Origin: Phytopythium helicoides
Lineage: Eukaryota > Oomycota > Peronosporomycetes > Pythiales > Pythiaceae
Reading direction: 5' to 3'
Assembly (NCBI GenBank): GCA_024867545.1
Contig: JANFNE010000003.1
Location: forward strand, 1,612,001 to 1,676,000
DNA: 64,000 bases
Of the stretch, positions 40,640-51,263 are shown piece after piece. The notes beneath the pieces are model-generated. The model had not been told where the DNA came from. It searched no databases and was given only the letters and a program-made list of their open reading frames with translations. The stretch's first letter is position 1. Each line of letters begins with the position of its first letter. The position numbers and the translations under genes are program-made.

Positions 40640-40945
40640 TTATTGGACTCGTAATCTCACGTCGTTCGTTTGACATCGCGCCACCCATGTCCGAGAGGTC
40701 ACCGCCTGTGCCTGCCGATCGATAGACTCATCGACGCCAGTCTCACGGGATTTCGGCCGTAAGGCGATGCCGTATTTGAGCGTTTCTACATCGCAAGCGA
40801 CGCAAAAGCAGTTGCTGTAAGTTGATTCGTCGCCGTAAACTGTATTGTTGATGGCTGGCTGTGGTGCATAGTGTGTTGATGGTGCTAAATAGTCCATGAC
40901 ATTGGGCGGCGCTGGAAGCTGTCGAATCGGAAGGGTCGAAACCAT
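40640..40945 (-). CDS. Small ORF with ESRET motif, possibly relic
   Basis: 101 codons from ATG 40945. The middle reads CVACDVETLKYGIALRPKSR then ETGVDESIDRQ. The same pattern (C-x2-C or CVSSD, LEYG, ESRxT, D-x-SI/CIN) occurs in decayed form near 31900, 33946 and 35828, always between solute-binding genes. This is the only copy with an in-frame ATG and an uninterrupted frame through the motif. No family recognised. It may be a fossil of a gene amplified with the array, or a small real gene. Confidence 0.3.
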   Translation of the reverse strand: MVSTLPIRQLPAPPNVMDYLAPSTHYAPQPAINNTVYGDESTYSNCFCVACDVETLKYGIALRPKSRETGVDESIDRQAQAVTSRTWVARCQTNDVRLRVQ

Positions 40946-41968
40946 GCGAGATTAAGTGGAAGCACCTCTTTAAAAGTCAGTTTCGAGCAACCATAGATTC
41001 AGTAATGTCCCGCTTGCGGTTTAGCACTGTGTTGGGCTCCCTAATTGAATATGAATGAGTTCGCTCGGGCCACAACACGTACATGAAGAAAAAAAAACAC
41101 CGATCAAAACTCACGACGCGAAAGTAAAACGGTTCACCCCGTCGCAATGCTGTTGGGATTGCAGCTGACAGTCACGCCGGCATGGTGTTTGCGCATGGCA
41201 TGGCGGCGATGCGCGTGCCTCCGACTAGCCCGTCGAGCAGCGCGTGCACTCGGCCGATCGTGTATTTTGATTGGTCGAAACACACACGTCGGAAGATCTG
41301 ATTGGTCGAATTTACCGAATACTGAAACCTGATTGGACGATGGCACACTTCAACGTGGTCAAGTTGTCAGTTGGCACGGGGTATCTCCGGATCCAGACAT
41401 CACACAAGGGAAATATTTCCAGATTCATGATTAGGGAGCTCTAGAGGTTGTATTTAATGTGCACCAGATACAAATTCACTTTCGGATATTCCATTTGCCA
41501 CTCACTCGCTACCTTCAGTCGCTAATATGAAGACATACCACTCTCGCAAAGTACACCCAGTATTTATCGCGGGGTTTTCTGTGGGTTTCGAGTAGTGAGA
41601 GGTGCCGTAGAGGCATAGGTTTGTGTACAGTTGCTAGAGCATCCATTTGGGCAACCTGGATATACTAGAAGTTACTTTCTGAAGGCACATGTCAGCACTA
41701 CCTAGTTTGTGTCATCTCGAACGCTCGTGCTTGGCTACTGAAGGCGCAGTAGTGCTGAGCCAAGCAACTTCTGAGTACTACCTACTTGTCCTTTTTGCTC
41801 TGAGAAGAACTGGCGTTCAACGGCGCTCCCGAAAGAGTCGTCCAATCCCTCTCAAGGTCGGAGTCACCCATATCAGCGCGTCATGTGGCTGGAAACTTTA
41901 AGCCGACATGCTAGCGGATGGGCCGAGGATACTGGAAATTGTTGGGTTTTACTAGGATCGTCAAAGCC
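40946..41968. other. Left border of the transposon island
   Basis: About 1 kb of lower-GC sequence with the CCAAT array and short frames only; no gene supported. Confidence 0.4.
41269..41340 (+). promoter_or_regulatory. Three evenly spaced inverted CCAAT boxes
   Basis: GATTGGTCGA at 41269, GATTGGTCGA at 41300 and GATTGGACGA at 41331 have starts spaced exactly 31 bp apart, about three helical turns. ATTGG is CCAAT on the other strand. No obvious gene follows on either side (only a 22-codon frame from 41527). This may be the surviving promoter of a lost gene or of a mobile element. Confidence 0.4.
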
Positions 41969-43090
41969 TCACAGGGCGTTGCAATCCCTCGAGATTGTGC
42001 TAACGATTCGGCGAATATTCTTCGCAGCATTCGCATCACGATCGACAGACGCTCTACACCCGTTGAGCTCGCCACTCATCTTGAAACAATGGAGAACCTT
42101 GGGTACCGGAACCATTCGCTCACACCCATCTCGGCATGCACGCTTGACTTGTTTATTCTTAACGTGATCTGTAGACTTGCAGTCATAGTGCACTTTACTC
42201 GTCCTGTGCTCATAAATGACCACGACCTCGCAATACCTCGATAGTCGGCGAGCAAATTCTTTCACCGAGTCGGCCACACTATGTTTGATAACCCCTTGTC
42301 CACGGGTCTCAGGGTCGCCAAAACCAACTGACGTCTTGGTACTGGGAGGGCCAGCAATCTCATAGCATGCGCGCTCGAGCTGCGCTGTTCAGAGTGAGAA
42401 GCGCCTAAATGCGAGCTTTCTGAAAAGAAAGTCGAATCCATGAGCTTCATGAGCAGCTCGGGGCCATGGCTAAACCAAAAGTGAATTGTCACAGCTAGCA
42501 TCACCGGCAACGAAGTCTTCTTTTTCGGCGTGTCTTTGAGTAGGTGTCGTAAGCCTGGCTGCTTGTCGATTCGGTGGCGAGTCTTTCGGTTCGACCAATT
42601 GTAGCCACTGGCTCGATGAAAACATGAAGTCCGAAAGCGCAGAGCTTCGTTGTGCTGGTTGACAGCATGACAAAATCAGTGCGGCCAGGATCTCTCCCAC
42701 ATGCAATATCATACTCATTTATTGTCCCTTTCAGCATCGTCGGCAGCAGAAACCCGAGCGCGTCTGATATCTGCTCCTGTGTAATGTCGAGTGCGGTGGA
42801 GGCCGCTTTGGAGGCTCTGTGCTTCTTGCGCTTCCTCTTCGGTGACTACGCTGCCTTGTGTTTCCTGCTCTTTGTTTTCACCCTAGATGTATTGCACTTC
42901 TTGTTTGAGTGTTTGTTCGATCGGGCTCATTGCGTCGCCAATTTTTCTTCGGATGCTCGGAGCCTTTGTGCCGCTCTGTTAACTCCTGCATTGACATCCA
43001 CTTGTGTCGTTTCTTCTGCTCACTAGTTGCCTTTCTGGCTCTTGCATCCTTGATATGATTCTTGCTGTCACGCGTCCGTCGGTCCATGAG
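41969..43090 (-). pseudogene. Fanzor relic 3 (divergent, decayed)
   Basis: Fanzors are eukaryotic relatives of TnpB, RNA-guided nucleases with a split RuvC domain. In this stretch the minus strand shows, in order but in different phases: a RuvC-I-like GRDPGRTDFVML (42684-42699, Asp kept); VGFGDPETRGQG near 42320, the position of the GDW motif in the other copies; SVKEFARRLSRYCEVVVIYEHRTS; and RuvC-III DRDANAAKNI near 42014-42046 (Asp kept). Cys residues of the zinc ribbon are partly preserved (CRDGC, HCFKM ... NGC). There are several stops and frame changes, so the gene is dead. It is clearly less related to copies 1 and 2 than these are to each other. Confidence 0.7.
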
Positions 43091-45486
43091 AGTGCTGACG
43101 CTATATCCGTCGATTGTGATGGATTGATGAAAGTGACCACCGCATTGTCGCTCAATCTCATCGACACAAAATTACTTTCTCCACCATTTATCTTCTAATT
43201 GCATCTATGCTGCCATCTCTTCTTGATCGTGAAAAAGTCGAGGCTCTTGTTCTTCTCCATTCAAGCGATGATGTCAGTACTCATGACTATCTTTGGATTC
43301 GAATCTTTGGATTCGAAGCAGCGGACACAGCATCATCACAGCTTGTGTTACGACTGGGCTTTGCCTCGGTTACAGATCTACGGGTTTAGCTAGCGGCTGT
43401 GAAGAGTGCTCTTCATGTTGACGCTTATCCGTGACACTCTTCTACTTGAGGGCTGTGGCTACTGATGCTGCCAGCAGGTCGGGCATGTCTGGCGGCAATC
43501 GCTTCTCCCCATCATGGCAATTCGGATAACACCTGTTCTGGGAGAAGAGGGACCATCGGGAAAGAATATGAGAACGTGCGTTAGCATCCATGACGAGACC
43601 AATAAGCTCTCGGAAGCCAAACAAGGCAAATTGAAGTGGAGCAATAGTAGCAATGCAACACACCTTCAGACACGCACGCACTGGTCACACCTCTTTGACT
43701 TAGTTTCTCGTTCGATTGCTGGTTGCGACAAAGGGTTTAACGATAGCGATAAAAAGAAATTGATATACTCCTCGATTACGATAAAAAACGCCTAGCAACA
43801 AAGTGATTTTGTTTCTAACGAGAAGTATCATACTCAGCGATGGCGGAATTTGCGACTCACGTGGGACCTCGGTGAAATGTTGGTCCTAAAAAATAGACTG
43901 TATCGACCAGAATCCATATCTCGGATAGAGACGCTGGGAGCATTATCAAGATTGTCCTTAATATCTCAACATCAGCAGTGGTTGCAGAAACGGCGCCTGA
44001 AACACACATTGTAGCAGTTCTGTCATGTTGAATAGAGCTATCGCGAGAATGACAATATTGGTGTGGAATGTGTTTGTGAGCACTGCGTCATCATTTTGTT
44101 CCACCTGCAAACTGTTGAAGATTGTGATCGCAAATATATTCAATAGCTCTGGATCAAAGATGACACGACAACACCACTGTAATGCGTGAAAACAATACTC
44201 GAAACGTCGCTAAGATCAAAAGTATTGAAGACGTTGGGTGGAGTGGTGTCTCCGCCGTAGCGATATCAGTTGTACTTGGTGACGTAGTAATTGGCACCTG
44301 AGAAAACTACGAATACACTGGTTATGCACGCATCTTGCGAATGAAGTCGTCATCACATTTAGTCGGGATCCAAGTTGGACCTGCGACGTTTATCACGACA
44401 GCCCAGGTGTAGACTACAATCAATGATAGCGATCGCTAACAGAATATATGTTGATCGAAGAATCGAAGCATTTTGAAAGCAATCCGTCTTCGATTTGAGA
44501 ACACAACACATCCTCGGCACACAGAATGCCCTTTTGGTTTGCCGTTATAAGACGAAAAAGCCAGACGAGATTTGGTTACTACTCGAATCGGTATGATCGA
44601 AACGTACGTGATGTTGACTGCACCCTGCTTGGTAGACTTATATACGAATTAGCGATCACAGGTAAGTAAGCATACCAACTCATATGCAAGATGAACTTGC
44701 TACACCTTCCTATCATAGACAAAAAAGCACTTGACTCCCCAGAACTCGATTTGATTTGTAAATCTCGTTGTATAGCAGTTCAACGGAGAAAATCACAATC
44801 TCTACATCGTAGAAGCATAGATACAGAATTAAACTAGAGGTCGGAAGAACCAAACTGAACACGCAATCAATTATCCCGTCAAAAGTTATACCGCTGAAGT
44901 CGTGACGATCATTGAAGCTTCACTTGACAAAAAATTCGTCTGAAACAGAATGAGAACCGTTGTGATTCTGACATAGTCCTGGGACGATAGCGCCGCAGAT
45001 GTGCATTGCAGCTACTAAGGCAAAAGACAAGTTGTTGATCCATTTTTTAGCAATCAAAGAGCTTGAAATGCTGTGTTGATAGAATTGCGCTTCAATCACT
45101 GCAAGCCAACAAACGGCAAGGCCTGATTAGAACCTGAATGCTGAACATCTCATCTGTGAGCAGAGTTGTGTTTAAGAGCTTTGCTCGTACTATGCGATAC
45201 AGCTTAAACAATTCGCTTGCAGTCGAATCGCCGACTTGGTTTATTTACAAAATGGTTTACCCACATGATTGCCAAATCAAAGATTTTGACGGCAGGAGTT
45301 GTCAGTTATTGAGTTCTGATTGCAAGCGACACGAGTTGATTCCACTCAAGGATATGGAAGCCGCCAATGATTCCCGAATAGTTGCAATTGGCAGCTTCAG
45401 ACGGAGCCAAGAGATCAGCAAAATAAGACACGTCAGAAAATTTAAAAACAGTCCAAACGCTCAAATGTGTGTGGGGACAAAACGAA
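43091..45486. other. AT-rich, ORF-poor segment of the island
   Basis: About 2.4 kb. The first 700 bases contain two weak plus-strand frames (43207..43389 and 43514..43795, the latter with GEEGPSGKNMRTCVSIHDET) that may be transposon fragments, though I cannot name them. From about 43960 to 45130 there is almost no open frame over 60 codons on either strand and base composition is clearly AT-richer than the flanks. Confidence 0.4.
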
Positions 45487-45930
45487 CTACAGTGACAAAC
45501 ATGCACGAAACGGGTATAGCTCGAAGAGCTTGCCCTCATTATCTGGCCGTGGCATGGAAGTCACTGTAAAGCACCCACCACTTTTGAGCCGCTTGCCATT
45601 CGTCTGGCCACTTGACTTACCGCATCTCCGCAGAGCCGTGTAGAGTTTGAAAGTGTCCGACACCCAGCGGCCATGGAACTGGATTGTGACTGCATCGATT
45701 CCTGCTCTGTACATATGGGTTGCGCCGCCTAACCGTAAGGAGTGAGAGCCGTACGGCTTCGGGTCAGAACTAGGGCTCCCAGCAGCACTTTTGATGGCAT
45801 CAGATAGCACTCTTGTCGAAATGCATACCGGGTGCCCGTCATCTCCGACGAAGACAGCGAACGAGTTAGAGAGTAGCGATAAAACGCAATGTGCACACGC
45901 TTTAGCTCGCGCAATCTTATCATCCGGCAT
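45487..45930 (-). pseudogene. Tyrosine recombinase, C-terminal half
   Basis: This frame carries KPYGSHSLRLGGATHMYRAG (His-x-x-Arg box) and FHGRWVSDTFKLYTAL (Trp and nucleophilic Tyr). Such recombinases insert DIRS/Ngaro/Crypton circles into the genome. The first active-site Arg should lie further upstream, where the frame has switched to RT sequence, so the enzyme is incomplete. Confidence 0.75.
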
Positions 45931-45952
45931 GAGGACTAATGAGGCCTAGGTG

Positions 45953-46612
45953 TCAAAGATCAGTCCAAGAGCACATTGGCGAGTTCAACATCTTGTAAAC
46001 TTCTTCTCGTTGATGGCAAAAGGGCCGAGGATAGTGAAAATGACGCTCCGAAGAGAACTTTCCACTTTCCATAGCAGCGCAATTGTTGTCGATATCTGTA
46101 GCCACATTGACTTGGTCACCGACCCAATGGTAGTTTAAAAATCTGTCGGGATTAAATGCGTTCGATGATGAACCATGCAGAAACGCAATTGCACCACCAA
46201 CGACTTCGTAGGTACCAAGTGACCCCGTCCATCCGAGCACCATACTCATGTTCAGAACAATGCCATTGCCCTCTGGAATCCGGCCGTCGAAGAGATAGAC
46301 ACTGTTGCTATGGATGCAGATGTTGCGAAAGGCAGCATTCACGTCGCCTGGCATTAGCTTCACGTCACAGTCTGAGTACCGTTTGCGTTCAGCAATGATC
46401 TGGGTCGCAATTGACTCTCAATGTTCATAATGGACGGGGGGGGGGGGAATAGTCGGTTGATCGGTGTAGCTATTCACAGATGAGGCCACTGGAAAAGACA
46501 AATCATGGGTGGTTTGGCCGTCGGTGTCTGGGTCGCAGTTGCCCTTGTCCACGATCCCAAAAGGACTCAAGTGAATCTCAGGCCAGATAGCAGCAATGTC
46601 GCTATCGAGCAC
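45953..46612 (-). pseudogene. Reverse transcriptase fragment of the DIRS-like element
   Basis: Finger/palm motifs are visible in two phases: SPFGIVDKGN, HDLSFPVASSVNS, then MPGDVNAAFRNICIHSNSV (catalytic Asp in GDV), LGWTGSLGTYEVVGGAI, and YHWVGDQVNV in the place of the usual W-V-D-D box (second Asp pair reduced to Gly-Asp). A stop and the G-run separate the halves. Function is lost. Confidence 0.7.
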
Positions 46613-47786
46613 GATGCGTCTCCACGAGTCTTATTCCTTGCGGGTGTTTTTTCACAGCACGTTGACACGATCCTGTGCGGACTTGTGATTCTTGGGTAAG
46701 CGGTGCTGCTGAGGAAGTGGGGAGGTAAGCGCTACAGTCATTCCGTTATTGGACACATCCATTAGCGTGTGCAGATCCGGATACTTCTCACATGCAGAAG
46801 CGAGCCGAGTCGTGTCAATCGCTTTGTTTGGCAGAAGGAGTGAAGTACTTAAACAGCCGATGACCTACCAGACGATGTGAAGTCGAAGGTCGATACTCGC
46901 CTTGCGCGCCGCCGCCGAGGGTAGGTAGGTGGCTGAGCCGCAAGTTGCGTAGGTATCCAGGGAGAAGTGTTCCCCTGTAATCAGATGTCCACACCGGAGT
47001 TGAGCTTGGCATGGCTGACAACGATGCAAACACCTGCGTTGGGTTCGGTCCGGACGACATTGGATCGGCCAGTGTGGGTGCCGGCATCCTGCTGGTGTTA
47101 CTAGAAATACTAGCGATCTGCTGTTCGAGGCACGAGTTTAGGGTTTTGAGAGCCGCAACGTCCGCACCGAGCTCTGTCGCGGATTGTGATGTCGACGGTT
47201 GGGCGAAGTTTTCCGCAGCAGGCGGTGGCGGGGCTTCGGATTGCGTTCCGTACGACCGAAGGAAATTGGCCAGGTTGAAGCCTGTTTCTATTCTCGAGGA
47301 GCCCAACCATGGCGTAGGTTCCGATGCTTAGGTCGGTTCGCTCGCAGGAGGTAAGTCGTTGTCGGGTTCAGCGGACTCAGCTTGATCTGCTGCCTTAATA
47401 GTACTGTTCTCCGTATCGAAATCTCGAGGCGAGCCGGGTATCGATGTCTTCCGTCGTGACTTTCGGGGGGTCGGCCTGACAGAGTTTGCTGATGGAAGTC
47501 GTGCACGCTTCGCAGTGTTAGCGGTCTGAAGGGGTTCCGGGAGTTGAGTTGGTTGGGCTGATGGGCGTTTGTTCGAAATACAGCCACTCGATCGCGTGGC
47601 AACCACCGTGCTGTCAGCCGGGGTTGCAGCCTTGCCGGTTCCCCAGAGGTTGCTTCGTGAGTGCAATGCCGAGGCACGCCTGACGACATCTGACAGCGAC
47701 GGTGGCATTGCGGTGCTCGACTCTGTGGCCCGACGGGCTCGAGACGCCTTAGTTGGCTTGGGCACAGAACGTCGTCTAGGTGGCAT

Positions 47787-48415
47787 GTCAGACGACAAGG
47801 ACGTGCAAGTTGTTGGTAGCTGAGCGAGGAGTCTATGGCTGCGAGGAATGCTGAATGAGCGCGATGCTGTGCCCACAGGTCTCTCTTCAACGAAACTCCT
47901 CGCTCCCGGAAACCACCATTTCTTGCCGCTTCGCCGCTCAAAATAACCCTATAACTGAGTACTTGCGATGAACAGGCTCCATGCAGGAGAAATGTAGCAC
48001 CCGCAGCACGAAAAAAAATTCACGCTTCATTATGTGTATTCACCTCAGTGTTTAATTTGGGGGAAGAGCGGTGAGTTCCTAGATCTCACATTTAGAGGTG
48101 GAGCTGAGTGCTGATTGTGAAAATGCATAAATCACCACCAGTCTATTCTTTATGCCTAATTTTGGTACTATACGTGTAGTGACCATTTGTAGACTTGAAT
48201 ATTCCAGTGAAAGTAATTGTTACCACTCACTCGCCTACGGCACGTGTAATGTGGCCGGGGTACTTACCCCGAAAACAAAGCCTGAGTGGAACAGGCTATC
48301 AGCAAGCCACACTGCACGCATCATAGCCCATGAACCGCACATTGCTAGGCAACGTAGAGCACAGCGCTCCGCAGCACAGCGCACCAACTGACACTAGTTG
48401 AATGAATCATGTGGC
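47787..48415. other. Between retroelement and Fanzor relic 2
   Basis: About 630 bases, AT-rich, no gene seen. It may contain the left terminal repeat of the retroelement and the right end of Fanzor relic 2, but I could not define either by eye. Confidence 0.35.
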
Positions 48416-50296
48416 TCAATGCGCAACAACCCTTCCTCTTGAAAAAGCTCGTGGTCGAGGTCGACCACGAAGTTGATGCTGGAGGAGCTTCAGCATGTTC
48501 TCGGAGGCATTTGCATCGCGATTCACAGTCGTACTACGACAGCCATTGGTTCTACAATGAAGTACGCTGTAAATCCTGCAGGTGCGTTCAATACCGTCCT
48601 TGCAAAAGCGCTTGCTGTGCTGGAAACTCAACTCGCGACAGCACCTCGAATGTAGCTTGCTCGTCCGAAATCATCGATCGAGACCACGGTGCAGTATCGC
48701 CTTAGCTCGTGCTTCAGCTTCTTGACTGGTGCCTTCTGTTGCCCCTTGATTCGTCCAAAGGTGTAGTTGTTGCTCCAGTTCCCGAAACCCACCACAGTCC
48801 GCTGTTCAGCTAGCTCAGTCAGCACCAGACACAATGCACGCAGCTTCTTCTTGGCGTAGATATAGCTGCGCAGTCTGAGCTTCCTAAACGGCTTGATCAT
48901 GTAGAAGCCGAGCAACATGCCCATGCGAGGGACCATGAACCGAACATACCGTTCGAGTGTAGCTAGGGAAGAGGTCTTCTTGGTCGGCATGTGGTGTACA
49001 GCTTCTGAAATAGCCACATCTTGGTCCTGCCACACCTCTCTCTTCTTCTAGCTGCGTGTGTATCGTGCGTCTTCGTAAAGCTCGCGTGTTGAGCAAGAAC
49101 GCATCTCACAGAGCTTGTTCGTTGCCACAAAGAGATCTCTGTACCCCGGGTCCAGGCCCACATAACGTCAAAGTCTTCTTCGCGAGGCACTCGGGCGATG
49201 TTGCCTCGTGCGGGTTTCCGCAACACAATGGAGACCGCTTTGCCATCAGTGACGATCTGGCCTGCAAACCTTCTGTTCGAGGTCTAGAACCGGTCGACAT
49301 GGAAGAGTACCCGCCAGTACTCGTCGGCTACCTCGTTTCAGTCATTACCTGCCGCGGGTACTTCTACTCCTGCTCGCTGTAGAAGTCCATGTAGGCCATA
49401 CTTACACATCTTGAAATGGCTGCAGGTGAAGCCGTTCTTGTAGGGAAGCAAGCTGAAAGTACGGATCTCTTGGAAGCCAGGCGTTCCGGCAAATCGTCGG
49501 TTCCATTCCTCGATGTCCGCCAAGAAGGTGAATGTCAGTGGCAACAGAGCATGCGGCTTGTCATTGAGTCTCCCATTGCGATCACGTGGAATCTGAGCCC
49601 GCCATGCTCGAATCTCGAGGTGATGCCCATCGTACTCTGGAGTGAGAATCTTACTTAGCATGTCGTTCGCCTCGTGCCCGCCAATATGGTATGTTCGCTT
49701 GATCATTTTGAGGAATCGCCGGAAGAAGTTGAGCTTAAGTGTGTTCTTCGTGTTGATAGTCATCTCGCGAGCCGCCCAAAGGTGCCACCCACTACTCAAG
49801 TATTCGCTACTCGCAAGAGGAATCTCGGCGTCACGCCACTGGTGGCATAGGTCAAGAGACTGGCAGAACTCTGGGTCAGCAATCGCTCGACGTGCATGAG
49901 CACCAGCCGTCACTGCTGACAGGCATATAATGTTTGGTTGAGCAATGGAAGAGGGCCACCTTCTCTGCACAGTCGAGCGACGTGGATGTTTGCCAGTACG
50001 TACGCCTCCAAGACCGCCTTGTTCATGTCGGCGAGAACATCATCCCAGGGCAGCAGTTTCCCGAGCTCTGTGCAGAACGAGTTCAGAGTCGACTTCGCAA
50101 CCGTGAACTCCGTGCCAGGGATCGCATCATCTCGGTCCTCGACATCAGGAATATGAGTGTCGGGAGTAGGCGCTGGTTTTGTGAGCTTATGGTCGAGTAC
50201 AGGATGGGGATCGCTTCGCTGCCGCTTTGGTGTCGCTGTAGGCTTGCGTGGTCCAGGGTCGTGCTCGGACTGTGGTCGCTTCTGCTTCGATGCCAT
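48416..50296 (-). pseudogene. Fanzor relic 2
   Basis: Starts at ATG 50296 with a basic Lys/Pro-rich N-terminus (MASKQKRPQSEHDPGPRKP). The N-terminal domain (NTKNTLKLNFFRRFLKMIKR, IRTFSLLPYKNGFTCSHFKM) parallels residues 177-320 of Fanzor 1. RuvC-I reads VGLDPGYRDLFVATN (49141-49161 and onward, Asp kept), followed by CSTRELYEDARYT, then VVGFGNWSNNYTFGRIKGQQ with APVKKLKHELRRYCTVVSID. RuvC-III reads VNRDANASENMLKLL with the second Cys pair HCRTNGC. The first zinc-ribbon Cys pair is lost (SYIRGA), and the frame changes at least three times (near 49940, 49230-49340, 48640). The copy is inactive. Same family as Fanzor 1, moderate identity. Confidence 0.82.
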
Positions 50297-51263
50297 AATG
50301 GCAAAATTTGTTGCCGTTCGAGAGAGAGAGGATGCAAGACAATTCAAGGCATGTCACATCCGTTTGCATGTATGCAGGTGCTGTGCTCCGTACTGCAAAG
50401 ACCTTCCTCAACTTGCAGTTGATGAAGTTCGAGCGTGTTTACTGTGGCATCTGCAGTAAGCAGTTCCGATCCGCTAACGATTGTGAGCAGGACGAATCCG
50501 AACGCGTCGCTCCACCTGCTTGATGCTCATGAACTGCGCTGCCGCCGGCGCAGTGCTTCTTCGGTCTGTGTGAATCAGGAAGTACCGTAAGTTACGCTCT
50601 TGAAGACACATCAGTGTCTTCAAGAGCGTAACTTACGGTACTTGCGTAACTGTCTTGCCGTAACCGGAGGTTTATTTAGTATCACGTCTCCTTTTCCACG
50701 TTTTCCGCGTTGTGTGCATTTGCGTCGATTATTGTGCTGAGAAGGGTGAATGTGGAAATGGAGGGTTTTATGGCCATCTACCACAACGCCAATGCAGGGT
50801 GCCCCGGCCATTCAAATCTGGGCTTCGTGATGCAGCATGCTGCTCTCCTGGATTGATCAGGTAACCTTTAGTGATACTACAATCTTGCATTAGTTTCTGC
50901 GAGACTTTCGCCTTGCACAAGGTAGTGTCGAGCGCTTCTATCAATTGCTAACTCGGCTTTGCATCACCTGCCATCACCATTCTTCCAATGAGTCAAATTG
51001 TTTGCCCTTGTGATCTTGAGCAAAGAAGTCTGTCATCCCAACTCCGCCATCTGTGGCCAAATATCTTTTCGGGCTATATCGTTTTCTACATGAGATAGGA
51101 GCACTTGCACTGAGGATCCAACTGGCCTGCTCTGTGCAACTCCTATGAGGGCTTTCACCTCGTCGGTGGCAATGTACTTCGGCGACCAGAGGCCGCTACG
51201 ATATGTCCATGTCGATAGAGTCGACCCCGACACTGTTGTTGATTGTCCCTTCTAGGTCGCTAG
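50297..51263. other. Spacer between Fanzor 1 and Fanzor relic 2
   Basis: About 970 bases, no protein gene. Downstream flank of Fanzor 1, where TnpB/Fanzor elements normally encode the guide (omega) RNA and right end. It contains the 64-bp palindrome and further degenerate GTAAC/GTTAC repeats just right of it (50644-50665). Confidence 0.45.
50580..50643. repeat. Perfect palindrome, 30-bp arms, 4-base loop
   Basis: Left arm 50580-50609 and right arm 50614-50643 are exact reverse complements (aagtaccgtaagttacgctc ... gagcgtaacttacggtactt) around the loop atca. It is 284 bp before the start codon of Fanzor relic 2 and about 620 bp after the end of Fanzor 1, both on the minus strand. It could be a foldback/MITE end pair, a structural RNA hairpin, or an assembly foldback. 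Confidence 0.85.

Larger units (their letters stand above)
45487..47786 (-). mobile_element. DIRS-like tyrosine-recombinase retroelement remnant
   Basis: Read on the minus strand, the order is: a basic Ser/Pro/Arg-rich gag-like frame (47786 to 47331) continuing in a second phase (47306 to 46815); reverse-transcriptase parts HLSPFGIVDKGN ... TTHDLSFPVASSVNS (46612-46418) and KLMPGDVNAAFRNICIHSNS ... MVLGWTGSLGTYEVVGGAI (46363-45953); and a tyrosine recombinase C-terminal half (45930-45487). The latter has HSLRLGGATHMYRAG and GRWVSDTFKLY, that is the His-x-x-Arg box, the Trp and the nucleophile Tyr. RNase H and the N-terminal recombinase half with the first catalytic Arg are missing, and an 11-base G-run (46438-46448) lies inside the RT. 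This is an internally deleted, inactive copy. A Ngaro-type element is the alternative. Confidence 0.75.

Noticed and set aside
40376..40673. Several short overlapping frames upstream of copy F
   Set aside because: They overlap in conflicting phases, contain the promoter element, and show no conservation with the equivalent regions of copies C and G.
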